Source: JALZKA01 sp963725035
GTDB lineage: Bacteria > Actinomycetota > Thermoleophilia > Solirubrobacterales > 70-9
NCBI GenBank assembly: GCA_963725035.1
Contig: CAVRWX010000001.1
Span: forward strand, 372,001 to 436,000
Length of the DNA stretch: 64,000 bases
Direction: 5' to 3'
Below, in pieces: positions 1-8,953 of the stretch. The translations under genes and the position numbers were made by a program. Numbering within the stretch: position 1 is the stretch's first letter; each line of letters opens with the position of its first letter. The notes under the pieces were generated by a model. The model saw only the letters and a program-made list of their open reading frames with translations, did not search any database and was not told the origin of the DNA.

Positions 1-414
1 GGGCGCAAGAAGGACATCATCATCACGGCGGGCGGCAAGAACATCACCCCGGCCAACCTCGAGGCGGAGATCAAGCAGCATCCACTGATCTCGCAATGCG
101 TCGTGGTCGGCGACCGGCGGCCCTATCTGGTGTGCGTCGTCACGCTCGATCCCGAGGAGGCCTTGAAGCTCGCCTCCGAGAAGGGCCTCGACGCCTCGAC
201 CCTGCATGAAAACGACGAGGTCCGCGCCTCGATCCAGGCGCACCTCGACCAGATCAACCAGAAGTTCGCGCGGGTCGAACAGGTGAAGAAGTTCGAGATC
301 CTCCCCCAGGACCTCTCTCAGGAGGGCGGCGAGCTTACGCCGACCATGAAGATCAAGCGGAACGTCGTCGCGGACAAGTACGCGTCGGAGATCGAGTCGC
401 TCTACTCGGGCTGA
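1..414 (+). CDS. Long-chain acyl-CoA synthetase / AMP-forming ligase, C-terminal end (partial)
   Basis: Only the last 137 codons are inside the window; the reading frame is open from base 1. The fragment opens with GRKKDIIITAGGKNITPANL, the hinge and the catalytic-lysine motif (GGKNI) of the C-terminal domain of AMP-forming long-chain acyl-CoA synthetases. It continues with the VVGDRRPYL and KIKR elements typical of FadD15-like enzymes. The family activates fatty acids to acyl-CoA through an acyl-adenylate. Its stop overlaps, tail to tail, the end of the next gene by 13 bases. The exact substrate cannot be told from this fragment. Confidence 0.9.
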   Translation, partial: GRKKDIIITAGGKNITPANLEAEIKQHPLISQCVVVGDRRPYLVCVVTLDPEEALKLASEKGLDASTLHENDEVRASIQAHLDQINQKFARVEQVKKFEILPQDLSQEGGELTPTMKIKRNVVADKYASEIESLYSG

Positions 415-899
415 CCGTCCAAGAGGAACAGCTCGGCGGCGCTGTCGGAATCGACGTGGATCTGGCTGAAGAAGGCTCTTACCCTTCGGCCCGTGCTGGC
501 TTCCACGGCCGCGACAAACTGCTTCTCAACGGCCACCTGGAACGCGTGCCGCGTGGCCTGCACCTGGTCTGAGTGGCCCGTTTCGATCAGCGTCTTCTCC
601 CCGGGCGTGAAGATCTCCTGGAGGACACAGAGGGCGAAATCCTCATCCAGATAAGTCTTCGCCTTGGTCGGCCCGCGTCCGTAGAGGTCGGCGTGCAGCC
701 GCACTATGTCGCGCGAGATGCTGGAAGAGATCGCCCCGGTTTCAGCGCGAGAGTTCGTCGGCGACGACGGGGCTGTGCCGTCCCGGCTAGCTGGATTGTT
801 CACTGGGCTCCGTTCTCCGCCGCGTACGGCGGACGAATTATCTGCTGGCGGCGAACGGTTTTCGTTCCTTGCCGCCGAAGGAGCCGGCTGGCTCGGCAT
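402..899 (-). CDS. DUF2294 family protein
   Basis: A 165-residue protein. Residues about 60-160 (SISRDIVRLHADLYGRGPTK onward, with the conserved ARxxF and ATGRRV segments) match the DUF2294 family as I remember it. The family is widespread in actinobacteria and firmicutes and has no settled function. The first ~55 residues are Ser/Pro/Arg-rich and look disordered; the true start may lie further in, for example a GTG near 803. There is no signal peptide and no membrane segment. It converges with the acyl-CoA ligase, overlapping its stop. Confidence 0.7.
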   Translation of the reverse strand: MPSQPAPSAARNENRSPPADNSSAVRGGERSPVNNPASRDGTAPSSPTNSRAETGAISSSISRDIVRLHADLYGRGPTKAKTYLDEDFALCVLQEIFTPGEKTLIETGHSDQVQATRHAFQVAVEKQFVAAVEASTGRRVRAFFSQIHVDSDSAAELFLLDGQPE

Positions 900-1050
900 G
901 TGCCGTTTTCGTGGCCCCCTGACGGACGGCGCGGACGCTTCCCGTCTTGGTGCTCAGACTCGGCACCGAGTTACTCAACCAACCGAGAATAGCGCGATGC
1001 CCGCGAGTTACCCCGCTTTCGCCAAGGTCGGGCTCGAGATGGCGCGACGC

Positions 1051-2358
1051 TCAGGCGTCCAGCGCTTCGTCGTCCTCGATGTCCTCCGCAATGGGCTTTG
1101 GCCCAGAGCGCATGAGCGTCGACGTCGTCTGCTCCAGGACGCGCCGCCACCCGGCGCGGCTCTCGGCGGCCCGCTCGACGTGGTCCATCGCGTGGCGCAC
1201 GCGGCGCTTTGAGATCTCGATGCCGTGGCGCTGAGCGATCGCCCTGTAGCGGTCGTAATCGCGCGCGAGCTTCAGGGTCACCGACTCGAAGCCGTGCTTG
1301 GCGATCTCGAGGCGGGCCTTGTAGTCGAGGATCGAGGTGCCGAACATGAGCGCGTCGTCGAGTTCGGGCTCGATCAGGACGATGTCGACGCCGGGGTAGC
1401 GCTCCTCCCAGATCTCGACGGCTCGGTGAAGGCGGTCGTGGGACATCATCCGGAAGACCTGGTTGCCGATCCCGGCGAGGCCCATGTCGGAAACGTGCTG
1501 GACCCGCGAGCCCGTGACCGTGGGGATCGTCTTGCCGAAGTCGTTCACGTAGGGGACAAGCGGATTGATGACGACGACGAACTTGGCGCCGCGCTCGATT
1601 GCGACGTCGATGTTCGTGGTCGAGAGGATGCCGCCGTCGATGAACTCGCGCCCCTTGATCTCGACGGGCTCGTAGATCATCGGGAGTGCGCCCGAGGCGG
1701 CGACAGCCTTGGAGATCGGCACGTCGGCCCACTCGCCCTCGCCCATGATCACGCGCTCGGTCGTGTCCAGATCGGTGGCGGTCAGGTAAAGCTCGGAGGA
1801 GAGGTGGCGGAAGTCGTCGGTGCGGTCAGGGTCGGAGAGGACCTCGTGGACGTAGCGCTCGATGCCCGTTCCCTTGTAGAAGCCGGGCGGCAGGAGGCCT
1901 GCCAGGCCGGTCGCGAGGTCCACGACCGAGGATTCCTTCTCGAACACCTCCCTGACGATCCCGGCGATCTTCAGCGGCAGCGTCAAGGAGCCGCGTACGA
2001 AGCCGCCGTAGTTGGGCCGCAGGAGCATCGAGAGGTCGATATCGGGGATCGGCGAGCGGAGGTCCGAGTTCAGAACGCGCATCATCTCCTCAGGAGTGAC
2101 GCCGTTCGCGGTGAGGCTCGCGATGAACGAGCCTGCGCTGGTGCCCACGTAGATGTCGAACTCGTTGACGGTGTGGTTGACGGCCAGGAGGTCCAGAGCG
2201 CGCAGGGCGCCGATCTCATAGACGCCGCCCGTGAAGCCGCCGCCGCCCAGGACGAGCGCCGTCTTCGACGCGCTCCGCCTGCCCCTTCTTGCCTTCTGTG
2301 CCCGCGACTGCGAGTTGCCCGACGTGTCGAGCTCGACGACTTTGCCCATCGATGGCAT
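1051..2358 (-). CDS. Patatin-like phospholipase
   Basis: About 435 residues. The patatin fold signature is complete: an oxyanion-hole glycine loop (LVLGGGGFTGG, ~res 36-46), the nucleophile elbow GTSAG (~res 72-76, Ser74), and the catalytic-dyad aspartate in FIDGG. The family hydrolyses acyl ester bonds of phospholipids or triacylglycerols. No signal peptide is visible, so it is probably cytosolic or membrane-associated. Two ATGs (2358 and 2349) are possible. The second lies 7 nt behind a GATAAT hexamer and would give a leaderless start. The reading frame stays open upstream, but that sequence overlaps dacB and looks non-coding. Divergent from dacB. Confidence 0.85.
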   Translation of the reverse strand: MPSMGKVVELDTSGNSQSRAQKARRGRRSASKTALVLGGGGFTGGVYEIGALRALDLLAVNHTVNEFDIYVGTSAGSFIASLTANGVTPEEMMRVLNSDLRSPIPDIDLSMLLRPNYGGFVRGSLTLPLKIAGIVREVFEKESSVVDLATGLAGLLPPGFYKGTGIERYVHEVLSDPDRTDDFRHLSSELYLTATDLDTTERVIMGEGEWADVPISKAVAASGALPMIYEPVEIKGREFIDGGILSTTNIDVAIERGAKFVVVINPLVPYVNDFGKTIPTVTGSRVQHVSDMGLAGIGNQVFRMMSHDRLHRAVEIWEERYPGVDIVLIEPELDDALMFGTSILDYKARLEIAKHGFESVTLKLARDYDRYRAIAQRHGIEISKRRVRHAMDHVERAAESRAGWRRVLEQTTSTLMRSGPKPIAEDIEDDEALDA

Positions 2359-2411
2359 TATCGCAGGCGGACCGGAACTTACGTTCGTATTCGGCTGCTG
2401 TTTGGGCACGC

Positions 2412-2417
2412 TATCTT
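2412..2417 (+). promoter_or_regulatory. -10 hexamer TATCTT, leaderless dacB
   Basis: TATCTT ends 6 nt before the GTG start of dacB, and no ribosome binding site is visible. This spacing fits transcription starting at or next to the start codon. The -35 region is not recognisable. Confidence 0.45.
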
Positions 2418-2423
2418 CGAAGT

Positions 2424-3755
2424 GTGGCCAATTTGCGGGCTCTGGCAGGGACCCTCGCGACGGTGGCGCTTCTGGCGACCGGCGCGGAAACCGCCTCCTC
2501 GCAGGGAGTTCGCGAGGGAGGGTCCACCCCCGTCGCGCGCGAAGGAAGCGCGCTGGCAGCCAAGAAGGCCATTTCGCGCGATCGCCTGCGCAGGATCCTC
2601 GAGAACCAGATGGACTCGGTCGGTGGCGCATCGGGCGCCTACGTCTACGACACCGACGCGAACTCGAACCGCCTCATCTACTCGGATTCCGGCGCCAACT
2701 CGCGGATCCTGGCCTCCAACTCGAAGCTCTTTCCGACGGCTGCTTACCTCGAGAAGTTCGGCGGGAACGGCCGCCTCAAGACGCGCGTCTTCGAACGCGG
2801 CAAGCGCACCGGAGGCCGCGAGCGCACCCTGAAGGGCAGCCTGGTCCTCGTCGGCGACGGCGATCCGGCGCTGGCTCAAACCGGCTTCGCCCATGCCCAC
2901 AACCTGCCGCTGACGAGCCTCGGCCCCCTGGCCAATGCGGTGAAGAACGCAGGCATCCGGCGGGTCAAGGGCAAGCTCGTCGCCGACCCCACGGTCTTCG
3001 ACGGGGCCGGCTCGGTTCCGATGCCGGGCGTCAACCCCGACCCGGGCGACCTGCCGACCCTCTCGGGCCTCTCCTTCAACCGCGGCACCCAGGGCGGCGG
3101 CTATGCGCCGAGCCCGGCCCGGAACGCGGGCAACGAGCTGATCGCCGAGCTCAAGGAGCGGGGCGTTCGTGTGACCGGAGGGGTGAAGGTCGACGGCGTT
3201 CCGGATCGCCTGTTCGAGAACGAGCCCGTCGGCACCGTCAGCTCGCCAAGCGCGAAGGCATTTGCCAACCAGACCAACACCCCGTCCGACAACTTCTACG
3301 CCGAGATGCTCCTGAAGAGGATCGGCGCCGGGCCGAACAAGCAAGGGACGACCGCGCGCGGCGCGAGCCGGACCGAAGCTTTCGCGAGGAAAGCCGGCAG
3401 CGGCGTGAACCTGGTGAACGGCTCTGGGCTGGCACGCTCAAACACCTCCTCGCCCAAGAACGTCGCAGCGCTCCTGACCTACATGCGCAAGGACGACTCC
3501 GAGAAGGCTGCCTTCTACGACTCGCTCGCGATCGCCGGGAAGACGGGAACACTCTCGGACCGGATGCGAAACACGGCGGCCGAAGGCCGCTGCCACGCGA
3601 AGACGGGCACGATCGACGGGGTGAGCGCGCTCTCGGGCTACTGCCGCGCGGGCGCCGGCCAGGTCGCCTTCTCGATCCTCATGAACAACGTCTCGATCGA
3701 CGCCGCAAGACGGGCCCAGGACGCGATGGCCGCAGCAATAGCCCGCTACCGCTAA
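2424..3755 (+). CDS. dacB: D-alanyl-D-alanine carboxypeptidase/endopeptidase (PBP4 type, peptidase S13)
   Basis: About 443 residues. An N-terminal hydrophobic stretch (LAGTLATVALLATG) reads as a signal peptide or anchor, so the enzyme acts outside the membrane on peptidoglycan stem peptides. Penicillin-binding motifs appear in order: SNSK (S-x-x-K, ~res 98-101, Ser98 nucleophile), SDN (S-x-N, ~res 295) and KTG (AKTGTIDG, ~res 395). The large insert between SxxK and SxN is typical of the S13/PBP4 class. The GTG at 2424 was chosen because it starts the signal peptide and follows a -10-like hexamer; an upstream in-frame start would read into the patatin gene. A palindrome follows the stop. Confidence 0.9.
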   Translation: MANLRALAGTLATVALLATGAETASSQGVREGGSTPVAREGSALAAKKAISRDRLRRILENQMDSVGGASGAYVYDTDANSNRLIYSDSGANSRILASNSKLFPTAAYLEKFGGNGRLKTRVFERGKRTGGRERTLKGSLVLVGDGDPALAQTGFAHAHNLPLTSLGPLANAVKNAGIRRVKGKLVADPTVFDGAGSVPMPGVNPDPGDLPTLSGLSFNRGTQGGGYAPSPARNAGNELIAELKERGVRVTGGVKVDGVPDRLFENEPVGTVSSPSAKAFANQTNTPSDNFYAEMLLKRIGAGPNKQGTTARGASRTEAFARKAGSGVNLVNGSGLARSNTSSPKNVAALLTYMRKDDSEKAAFYDSLAIAGKTGTLSDRMRNTAAEGRCHAKTGTIDGVSALSGYCRAGAGQVAFSILMNNVSIDAARRAQDAMAAAIARYR

Positions 3756-3759
3756 TCCA

Positions 3760-3784
3760 GGTGCCAGGCACGGTGCCTGGCACC
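3760..3784. repeat. Perfect palindrome (11-bp arms) after dacB; terminator-like / REP-like
   Basis: GGTGCCAGGCA, spacer CGG, TGCCTGGCACC: a perfect 11-bp stem 4 bases after the dacB stop, between the converging dacB and ligA. There is no T-run, so if it terminates transcription it does so without a classic U tract. The half-site is related to two copies inside rpsQ (19006-19066). Confidence 0.7.
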
Positions 3785-3791
3785 AGGGCGC

Positions 3792-5810
3792 TCAGGCTTC
3801 GAGGAGTTTCTCGAGCCCCGCTTCGTCGATGACTTCGACGCCAAGGTCTTCGGCCTTCGCGAGCTTCGAGCCGGGGCTGTCGCCGGCGACGACGTAGTCG
3901 GTCTTCTTGGAGACCGAGCCGGTGACCTTGCCGCCCGCCCGCTTGATCAACGCCGAGGCTTCGTCGCGCGAGAGATTGGGCAGCGTTCCGGTGATCACGA
4001 AGGTCTTGCCGTCGAGCGGGCCACCCTGGGCGCGGCGCTCGGACTCATCGAGCTCGAAGCGGAGCCCGCGCTCGCGAAGCCGTTCGACCAGGTCTCGCGG
4101 GTCGCCTCCTCCGAGAGCTCGTCGGCGATCTGGGTGGCAGTGATCGGCCCGACTCCCTCCACCTCCTCGATCGCCTCCGGGTCGGCGGCAAGCAGACCGT
4201 CCATGGTGCCGAAGTGCTCGGCAAGCGCCTGCGCGGTGACGTAGCCGATCCCCGGCAACCCGAGCGCGAACAGGACGATCGAATAGGGCTGCTTCAGCGA
4301 GTCGTCGATCGCCGCTTTCAGGTTCCGAGCCGAGATCTCGCCGAAGCCCTCCAGCTTCTCCAGATCCTCCTGGGTGATGTCGTAAATGTCGGCCTGGTCT
4401 TTGATCAGGCCCTCGTCGAGGAAGCGGAAAGAGAGCTTCTCGCCGAAGCCCTCGATGTCCATGACCGCGGTGAAGTGCTTGATCCGCTGGAAGGTCTGGC
4501 CGGGGCACCCGCGGCGGTTCGGGCAGATCGTGAAGACCGAGTCCTCCGGCTTCTCCGTCGGCGTGTCGCAGCGGGGGCACTTCTTCGGCGGCTTTGCCTT
4601 CCTCAAGCGCTTGCCCTCGCGACGCTGGATCAGCGGCGCGATCACCTGCGGGATGACGTCGCCGGCCCTGGTCACAACCACGATGTCGCCCTCGCGGACG
4701 TCCTTTCGCGCCAGGTCCTCCTCGTTGTGGAGGGTCGCCTGGCTGACCGTGACGCCCCCGACCTGGACCGGCTCGAGCTGGGCGAACGGGATCAGGTTGC
4801 CGACCCGCCCCACGTTCCAGACGACGTGCTTGAGCGTCGGTCGTGGCCGTGATCGGCGGGAACTTCCAGGCGATCGCCCAGCGAGGCTCGCGGCCGACCA
4901 CGCCGAGTTCGCGCCAGAGCGCCCGCTCGTTCACCTTGACGACGACGCCGTCGATCTCGTAGTCGAGGCCCTCGCGCCGGTCCTCCCACCACTTGCACTT
5001 GGTGACGACGGAGTCGATCCCCTTGTGGAGCTCGATCTCGTCCTCGACGGCAAAGCCCCGCTCGCGGAGCCACTCGATCTCGTCGTGATGCGTCTCGTGG
5101 TCGACGCCTGTGCGCGCACCGATCCCGTAGCACCACATCGCGAGCGGGCGCGAGGCGGCGATCTTGGGGTCGAGCTGGCGGATCGTGCCGGCGGCTGCGT
5201 TCCGCGGGTTGGCGAAGGTGGACTCGCCCGCCTCGGCGCGCTCTTCGTTCATCTTGATGAAGCCGGAGCGCGGGTAGTAGATCTCGCCGCGGACCTCGAT
5301 CATCTCGGGCGCGTCGGAGATCTCCTTCGGAATGTCCGAGATCGTCATCAGGTTGTGGGTCACGTCCTCCCCGACCCGGCCGTCGCCTCGAGTCGCGCCG
5401 CGAACGAACTTGCCGTTCTCGTAGATGAGCGAGATGGCGAGGCCGTCGATCTTCGGCTCGGTGACGTATGAGGTCTCGGCCGCAGTGATGTCGAAGCGCT
5501 TGAGGAGGTTCGCGATGCGGTTCTCCCAGGCGCGCATGTCCTCCTCGGAGCGGGCGTTTGCGAGGGAGTGCATCGGCTCTGGGTGCTCGACCTCCTCGAA
5601 GCGCGAGAGCGGCGTGCTCCCCACGCGTTGGGTCGGCGACTCGGGCGTCTGGAGCTCCGGGTGTTCGGCCTCGAGCGCGCGGAGCTCGTTGATCAGGTCG
5701 TCGTACTCGTCGTCCCCGATCTCCGGATCGTCCTTGTCGTAGTAGAGCTCGTTGTGGTACTCGAGGATGCGCCTGAGCTCGTCTGCGCGTTCGGCTGGAT
5801 CGGTGCTCAT
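3792..5810 (-). CDS. ligA: NAD-dependent DNA ligase LigA (two compensating frameshifts)
   Basis: Seals nicks in replication and repair using NAD+. The N-terminal part carries the Ia and adenylation domains with the catalytic lysine in EPKIDG (~Lys120). After that come the OB fold (GRVGNLIPFAQLEPV), the zinc finger (CPRCDTP...CPNRRGCPG), helix-hairpin-helix repeats and a C-terminal BRCT domain (GKTFVITGTL). The middle ~750 bases read in another frame. An extra base near 4839-4840 (TCGG for TCG in ATTTLKHVV) opens the shift and a one-base loss near 4095 closes it. The full interval is 673 codons, the normal LigA length. The ATG at 5810 overlaps the surE stop (ATGA), so the two are translationally coupled. 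Confidence 0.9.
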   Translation of the reverse strand: MSTDPAERADELRRILEYHNELYYDKDDPEIGDDEYDDLINELRALEAEHPELQTPESPTQRVGSTPLSRFEEVEHPEPMHSLANARSEEDMRAWENRIANLLKRFDITAAETSYVTEPKIDGLAISLIYENGKFVRGATRGDGRVGEDVTHNLMTISDIPKEISDAPEMIEVRGEIYYPRSGFIKMNEERAEAGESTFANPRNAAAGTIRQLDPKIAASRPLAMWCYGIGARTGVDHETHHDEIEWLRERGFAVEDEIELHKGIDSVVTKCKWWEDRREGLDYEIDGVVVKVNERALWRELGVVGREPRWAIAWKFPPITATTDAQARRLERGAGRQPDPVRPARAGPGRGRHGQPGDPPQRGGPGAKGRPRGRHRGCDQGRRRHPAGDRAADPASRGQALEEGKAAEEVPPLRHADGEAGGLGLHDLPEPPRVPRPDLPADQALHRGHGHRGLRREALFPLPRRGPDQRPGRHLRHHPGGSGEAGGLRRDLGSEPESGDRRLAEAALFDRPVRARVAGDRLRHRAGACRALRHHGRSACRRPGGDRGGGGSRADHCHPDRRRALGGGDPRDLVERLRERGLRFELDESERRAQGGPLDGKTFVITGTLPNLSRDEASALIKRAGGKVTGSVSKKTDYVVAGDSPGSKLAKAEDLGVEVIDEAGLEKLLEA

Positions 5811-6628
5811 GCGGGCGGGATGGCCTTCGTCGCGGCGCTCAAGAGGTCGTCCGGGTCCCACGCACCGAGGCCGTCCAGGCCGTCGTGGTGGGTCAGGTCG
5901 AAGTGGATCGGGGTCAGGGCGACCTTGCCGCGGGCAAGCGCCGCCAGGTCGGTGCCCGGCTCGTCCTCGAACGACGGCTCAAAGCCGTAGATCCGGTAGC
6001 GGCGCCGGCCCTCTGAGTCCTCCTCGACGAGCTTCAGCTCGTCGTTGTAGAGGCGTTTGCCGAGCTTTGTGATCTCGACCCCCTGGGGCTCGCCGGCGGG
6101 GACGTTCACGTTCAGGAGGGTGCCCTCGGGCATCGGCTCCTCGCGCATCTTTTCGACGAGGCGCGCGGCGAGCGACGCGGCGAAGCCGAAGTCGAAAGTG
6201 CGGCCGGGCATGAAGCCCATCTCGCCCTTGGACGACTGCAGGGAGATGGCGATGGCGGGCACTCCAAGGATGATCCCCTCGAACGCCGCCGCCACTGTGC
6301 CGGAGTAGGTCACGTCGTCTCCGAGGTTGGAGCCGTGGTTGATGCCAGAGACGATCAGGTCGGGCCTCTCGCCCAGAAGTCCCAGGTCGGCGAAGCGGAC
6401 GCAATCGACGGGCGTCCCCTCGGTCGCGAAGCCGCGGTCCCCGTCGTCGAACTCGACCTCTTCCACCCAGAGGGGCGAGCGGGTCGTGATGCTGCGCGCC
6501 GTCGCCGAGCGATTGGAGTCCGGGGCGACGACGTGGACCTCGACGTCGTCGAGCTCACGCAGGGACCTGCGAAGCGCCTGAATGCCTTGGGCGTGGATCC
6601 CGTCGTCGTTTGTCACCAGAACGCGCAT
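5807..6628 (-). CDS. surE: 5'/3'-nucleotidase SurE
   Basis: 273 residues, the usual length of SurE. It starts with MRVLVTNDDG, the metal-binding NDDG motif of the family, then has SGINHGSNLG and YSGTVAAAFEG, further active-site elements. The family dephosphorylates nucleoside monophosphates and, in some members, short polyphosphate. It is cytosolic and dimeric or tetrameric. It is upstream of and overlaps ligA by four bases. A divalent-metal dependence is known of the family, not shown here. Confidence 0.95.
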   Translation of the reverse strand: MRVLVTNDDGIHAQGIQALRRSLRELDDVEVHVVAPDSNRSATARSITTRSPLWVEEVEFDDGDRGFATEGTPVDCVRFADLGLLGERPDLIVSGINHGSNLGDDVTYSGTVAAAFEGIILGVPAIAISLQSSKGEMGFMPGRTFDFGFAASLAARLVEKMREEPMPEGTLLNVNVPAGEPQGVEITKLGKRLYNDELKLVEEDSEGRRRYRIYGFEPSFEDEPGTDLAALARGKVALTPIHFDLTHHDGLDGLGAWDPDDLLSAATKAIPPA

Positions 6629-6676
6629 CTACGTTCCGAGTCTATGAACCGCCCCCGCACCTGACGGGAGCCTTCG

Positions 6677-7537
6677 CTAGGGCTCGTGGACGAAAGCCGG
6701 GCCGTCGCCGTAGGTGACGCCGGCGAAGTAGAGGCCGTGTGGAGGCGCTGTCTCCCCCGCCCGCTCACGCGGGGCGCCCTCGAGGAGCGAGGCGAAGTCC
6801 TCAACCGAGCGCTTGCCGGCGCCCACCTCGAGCATGGTGCCGACGAGCACCCGGATCATGCTGCGCATGAATGCGTCCGCGGTGATGTCAAAGACCAGGA
6901 TCGCCTCGCACTCTTCCTCCCACGCTGCCGAGATCACCCGGCGGTCGAAACGCACGTGCTCGGTCTGGGTCGGCGTGAAAGCAGTGAAGTCGTGCTCGCC
7001 CACGATGGCCGCCGCGCACGCATCGAGCGCCGTGCGATCGAGCGCTTGAGGCCACCAGAGCGCTCTTCCCTCCTCGAACGGCGTGCGGTGCTCGGTTGTG
7101 AGGATGCGGTAGCGGTAGCGCCGGGAGACGGCCCAGCGGCGCGCGTCGAAGCCTTCGGGGGCCTCCTCGCAGGCGAGCACCGAGACGTCCCGCGGCAACA
7201 CGGCGTTGATGCGGGAGGCGAAGCGGTCCGGCGGCTCGCGATCGAGCTCGAAGCTCGCCACCTGGCCCAGCGCGTGAACGCCGGTGTCTGTGCGCCCCGC
7301 GACCGTCAGCTCGACGGGCGTACCACTGAGGATCTGGCCAACGCCCTCCTCGAGAACTTCCTGCACGGTCCTGAGCCCAGGCTGCCGGGCCCAGCCGGAA
7401 AAGCCGGATCCGTCATAGGCAATTGTCAGCTTGAAGACGGCTAGACGAACCCAATACGCAGCCGGGGACCGGTTGCCACGCAAGTGACTAGCCAGGACAT
7501 GGATGTCCGCATGGCGGGCGGAGGATGCCCGCGTCAC
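6677..7537 (-). CDS. truA: tRNA pseudouridine(38-40) synthase TruA
   Basis: Converts uridine to pseudouridine at positions 38-40 of the tRNA anticodon arm. The conserved start FKLTIAYDGSGFSGWARQPG is present, with the catalytic aspartate in AGRTDTGVHALGQV; FMRSMIRVLVGTMLEVG follows near the C terminus. The exact start is unclear. A GTG at 7537 gives 286 residues but adds ~30 non-conserved ones, and a TTG at 7483 is a shorter option. It lies 24 bases after rplQ and is commonly found at the end of the alpha operon. Confidence 0.92.
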   Translation of the reverse strand: MTRASSARHADIHVLASHLRGNRSPAAYWVRLAVFKLTIAYDGSGFSGWARQPGLRTVQEVLEEGVGQILSGTPVELTVAGRTDTGVHALGQVASFELDREPPDRFASRINAVLPRDVSVLACEEAPEGFDARRWAVSRRYRYRILTTEHRTPFEEGRALWWPQALDRTALDACAAAIVGEHDFTAFTPTQTEHVRFDRRVISAAWEEECEAILVFDITADAFMRSMIRVLVGTMLEVGAGKRSVEDFASLLEGAPRERAGETAPPHGLYFAGVTYGDGPAFVHEP

Positions 7538-7561
7538 TGGCGGGGCAATGCCGGTCCCGGG

Positions 7562-7915
7562 CTAGACGAGCTCGAGGAAGACCATTTCCGTCGAATCGGA
7601 TCGACGGGGGCCGAGCTTCACGATGCGCGTGTAGCCACCCGGGCGCTCCTCATAGCGCGGAGCGATCTCCTCGAACAGCTTGTGGACCAGGAACTTGTCC
7701 TGGCCGAGCTCGGAGAGGGCCTGGCGGCGGGCGTGGAGGTCGCCGCGCTTGCCGAGCGTGATGAGCTTCTCGAGCTGGGGCTTGACGGCCTTGGCCTTGG
7801 CCTCGGACGTCTTGATCCGCTCGTGATCGATCACCTCGCGGCAGAGGTTGCGCATCAGGGCCTTGCGATGGGCCTTGTCGCGGTTGAGCTTGCCTTTTTG
7901 CTTCGAGTGGCGCAT
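7562..7915 (-). CDS. rplQ: 50S ribosomal protein L17
   Basis: 117 residues, standard bacterial L17 with MRHSKQKGKLNRDKAHRKAL at the start and the RRQAL and ARYEERPGGYTRI elements. L17 binds 23S rRNA near the peptide exit tunnel. It is the last ribosomal gene of the alpha operon, 24 bases after rpoA, with truA following. Confidence 0.97.
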   Translation of the reverse strand: MRHSKQKGKLNRDKAHRKALMRNLCREVIDHERIKTSEAKAKAVKPQLEKLITLGKRGDLHARRQALSELGQDKFLVHKLFEEIAPRYEERPGGYTRIVKLGPRRSDSTEMVFLELV

Positions 7916-7939
7916 GGGTTCACCGAACTGCCGGAAAAA

Positions 7940-8917
7940 CTACTCGCCGCGGAGCGAGAGCCCGAGCTGGTGCAGCGCGTCGATGACCTCTTCGGTCGAG
8001 CGGCGGCCGAAGTTCGGGATCGCGTTGAGCTCCGACTCCGAGCGCTGGACGAGGTCGCCCACCGTCTGGATGCCGGCGCGCTTGAGGCAGTTGTAAGCGC
8101 GGACGCCGACCTCGAGCTCCTCGATCAGGCGATCGTCGCCGTCGGCCGCGGGAGCGGCACCGCCGGCGGCGACACCCTCCGCTGCGAGCGCGTCGAGGTT
8201 CTCGCGAGCGGTCAGCTCATCGACGCGGTCGGCGTCGGTGAAGATCGCAAGCGACTTGATCAGGATCTCGGCCGCCTCACGCAGCGCCGAACCGGGCTCG
8301 ATGGAGCCGTCGGTCTCGACCTCGAGCGCGAGCTTGTCGAAGTCCGTGCGCTGCCCGACTCGGGCAGAGTCCACGGAATACGCGGCACGACGGATCGGCG
8401 AGAAGATCGAGTCGATCGGCACGACGCCGATCGGCTGGTCCTCGGACTTGTTCTCCTCGGCGGGCGAGTAGCCGCGGCCGCGGCCGATCGTGAGGTACAT
8501 CTCGAGCTTGGTCTTCTTCTCAAGCGTCGCGATCGGCGCTTCCGGGTTCAGGATCTCGACGCCCGCGGGCAGGTCGATGTCCTTGGCGGTCACCTCACCG
8601 GGGCCGGTCGCCACGAGCGGCGCCTCGACCTCGTCGGCGTCGGAGTGCATCCGGACAACGATGTCCTTGAGGTTCAGGACGATGTCGGTCACGTCCTCCT
8701 TGACCCCCTGGACGGTCGAGAACTCGTGCGCGACGCCCTCGATGCGGACGCTGGTGATCGCTGCGCCTCCTAGCGAGGAGAGCAGCACGCGGCGCAGGCT
8801 GTTGCCGAACGTGTAGCCGAAGCCCTTGTCGAGGGGCTCGATCGTGAACGTGCCCTTGTTCTCGGCGACGTCTTCCTTCGAGATCTTCGGGACTTGGAAT
8901 TCAGGCAGGGTGGTCAT
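7940..8917 (-). CDS. rpoA: RNA polymerase alpha subunit
   Basis: 325 residues. The N-terminal assembly domain is clear (GFGYTFGNSLRRVLLSSL, the dimerisation helix). The C-terminal domain that contacts UP elements and activators is also present (LKRAGIQTVGDL, IPNFGRRSTEEVIDAL). A Gly/Ala linker (AAEGVAAGGAAPAADGD) joins the two. It forms the alpha dimer on which beta and beta' assemble. Canonical alpha-operon position between rpsD and rplQ. Confidence 0.98.
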   Translation of the reverse strand: MTTLPEFQVPKISKEDVAENKGTFTIEPLDKGFGYTFGNSLRRVLLSSLGGAAITSVRIEGVAHEFSTVQGVKEDVTDIVLNLKDIVVRMHSDADEVEAPLVATGPGEVTAKDIDLPAGVEILNPEAPIATLEKKTKLEMYLTIGRGRGYSPAEENKSEDQPIGVVPIDSIFSPIRRAAYSVDSARVGQRTDFDKLALEVETDGSIEPGSALREAAEILIKSLAIFTDADRVDELTARENLDALAAEGVAAGGAAPAADGDDRLIEELEVGVRAYNCLKRAGIQTVGDLVQRSESELNAIPNFGRRSTEEVIDALHQLGLSLRGE

Positions 8918-8953
8918 CTAGTCAACTCCGTTTCAGGTTCGTGCGTGGGAGCT

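Noticed and set aside
971..1732. Arg-rich open frame inside the patatin gene
   Set aside because: Shadow frame of the lipase on the same strand; composition is typical of a GC-rich off-frame and no motif is present.
1225..2832. Long plus-strand open frame opposite the patatin gene
   Set aside because: It is the antisense of the lipase; composition (Val/Asp/Leu-rich) and absence of motifs mark it as a shadow.
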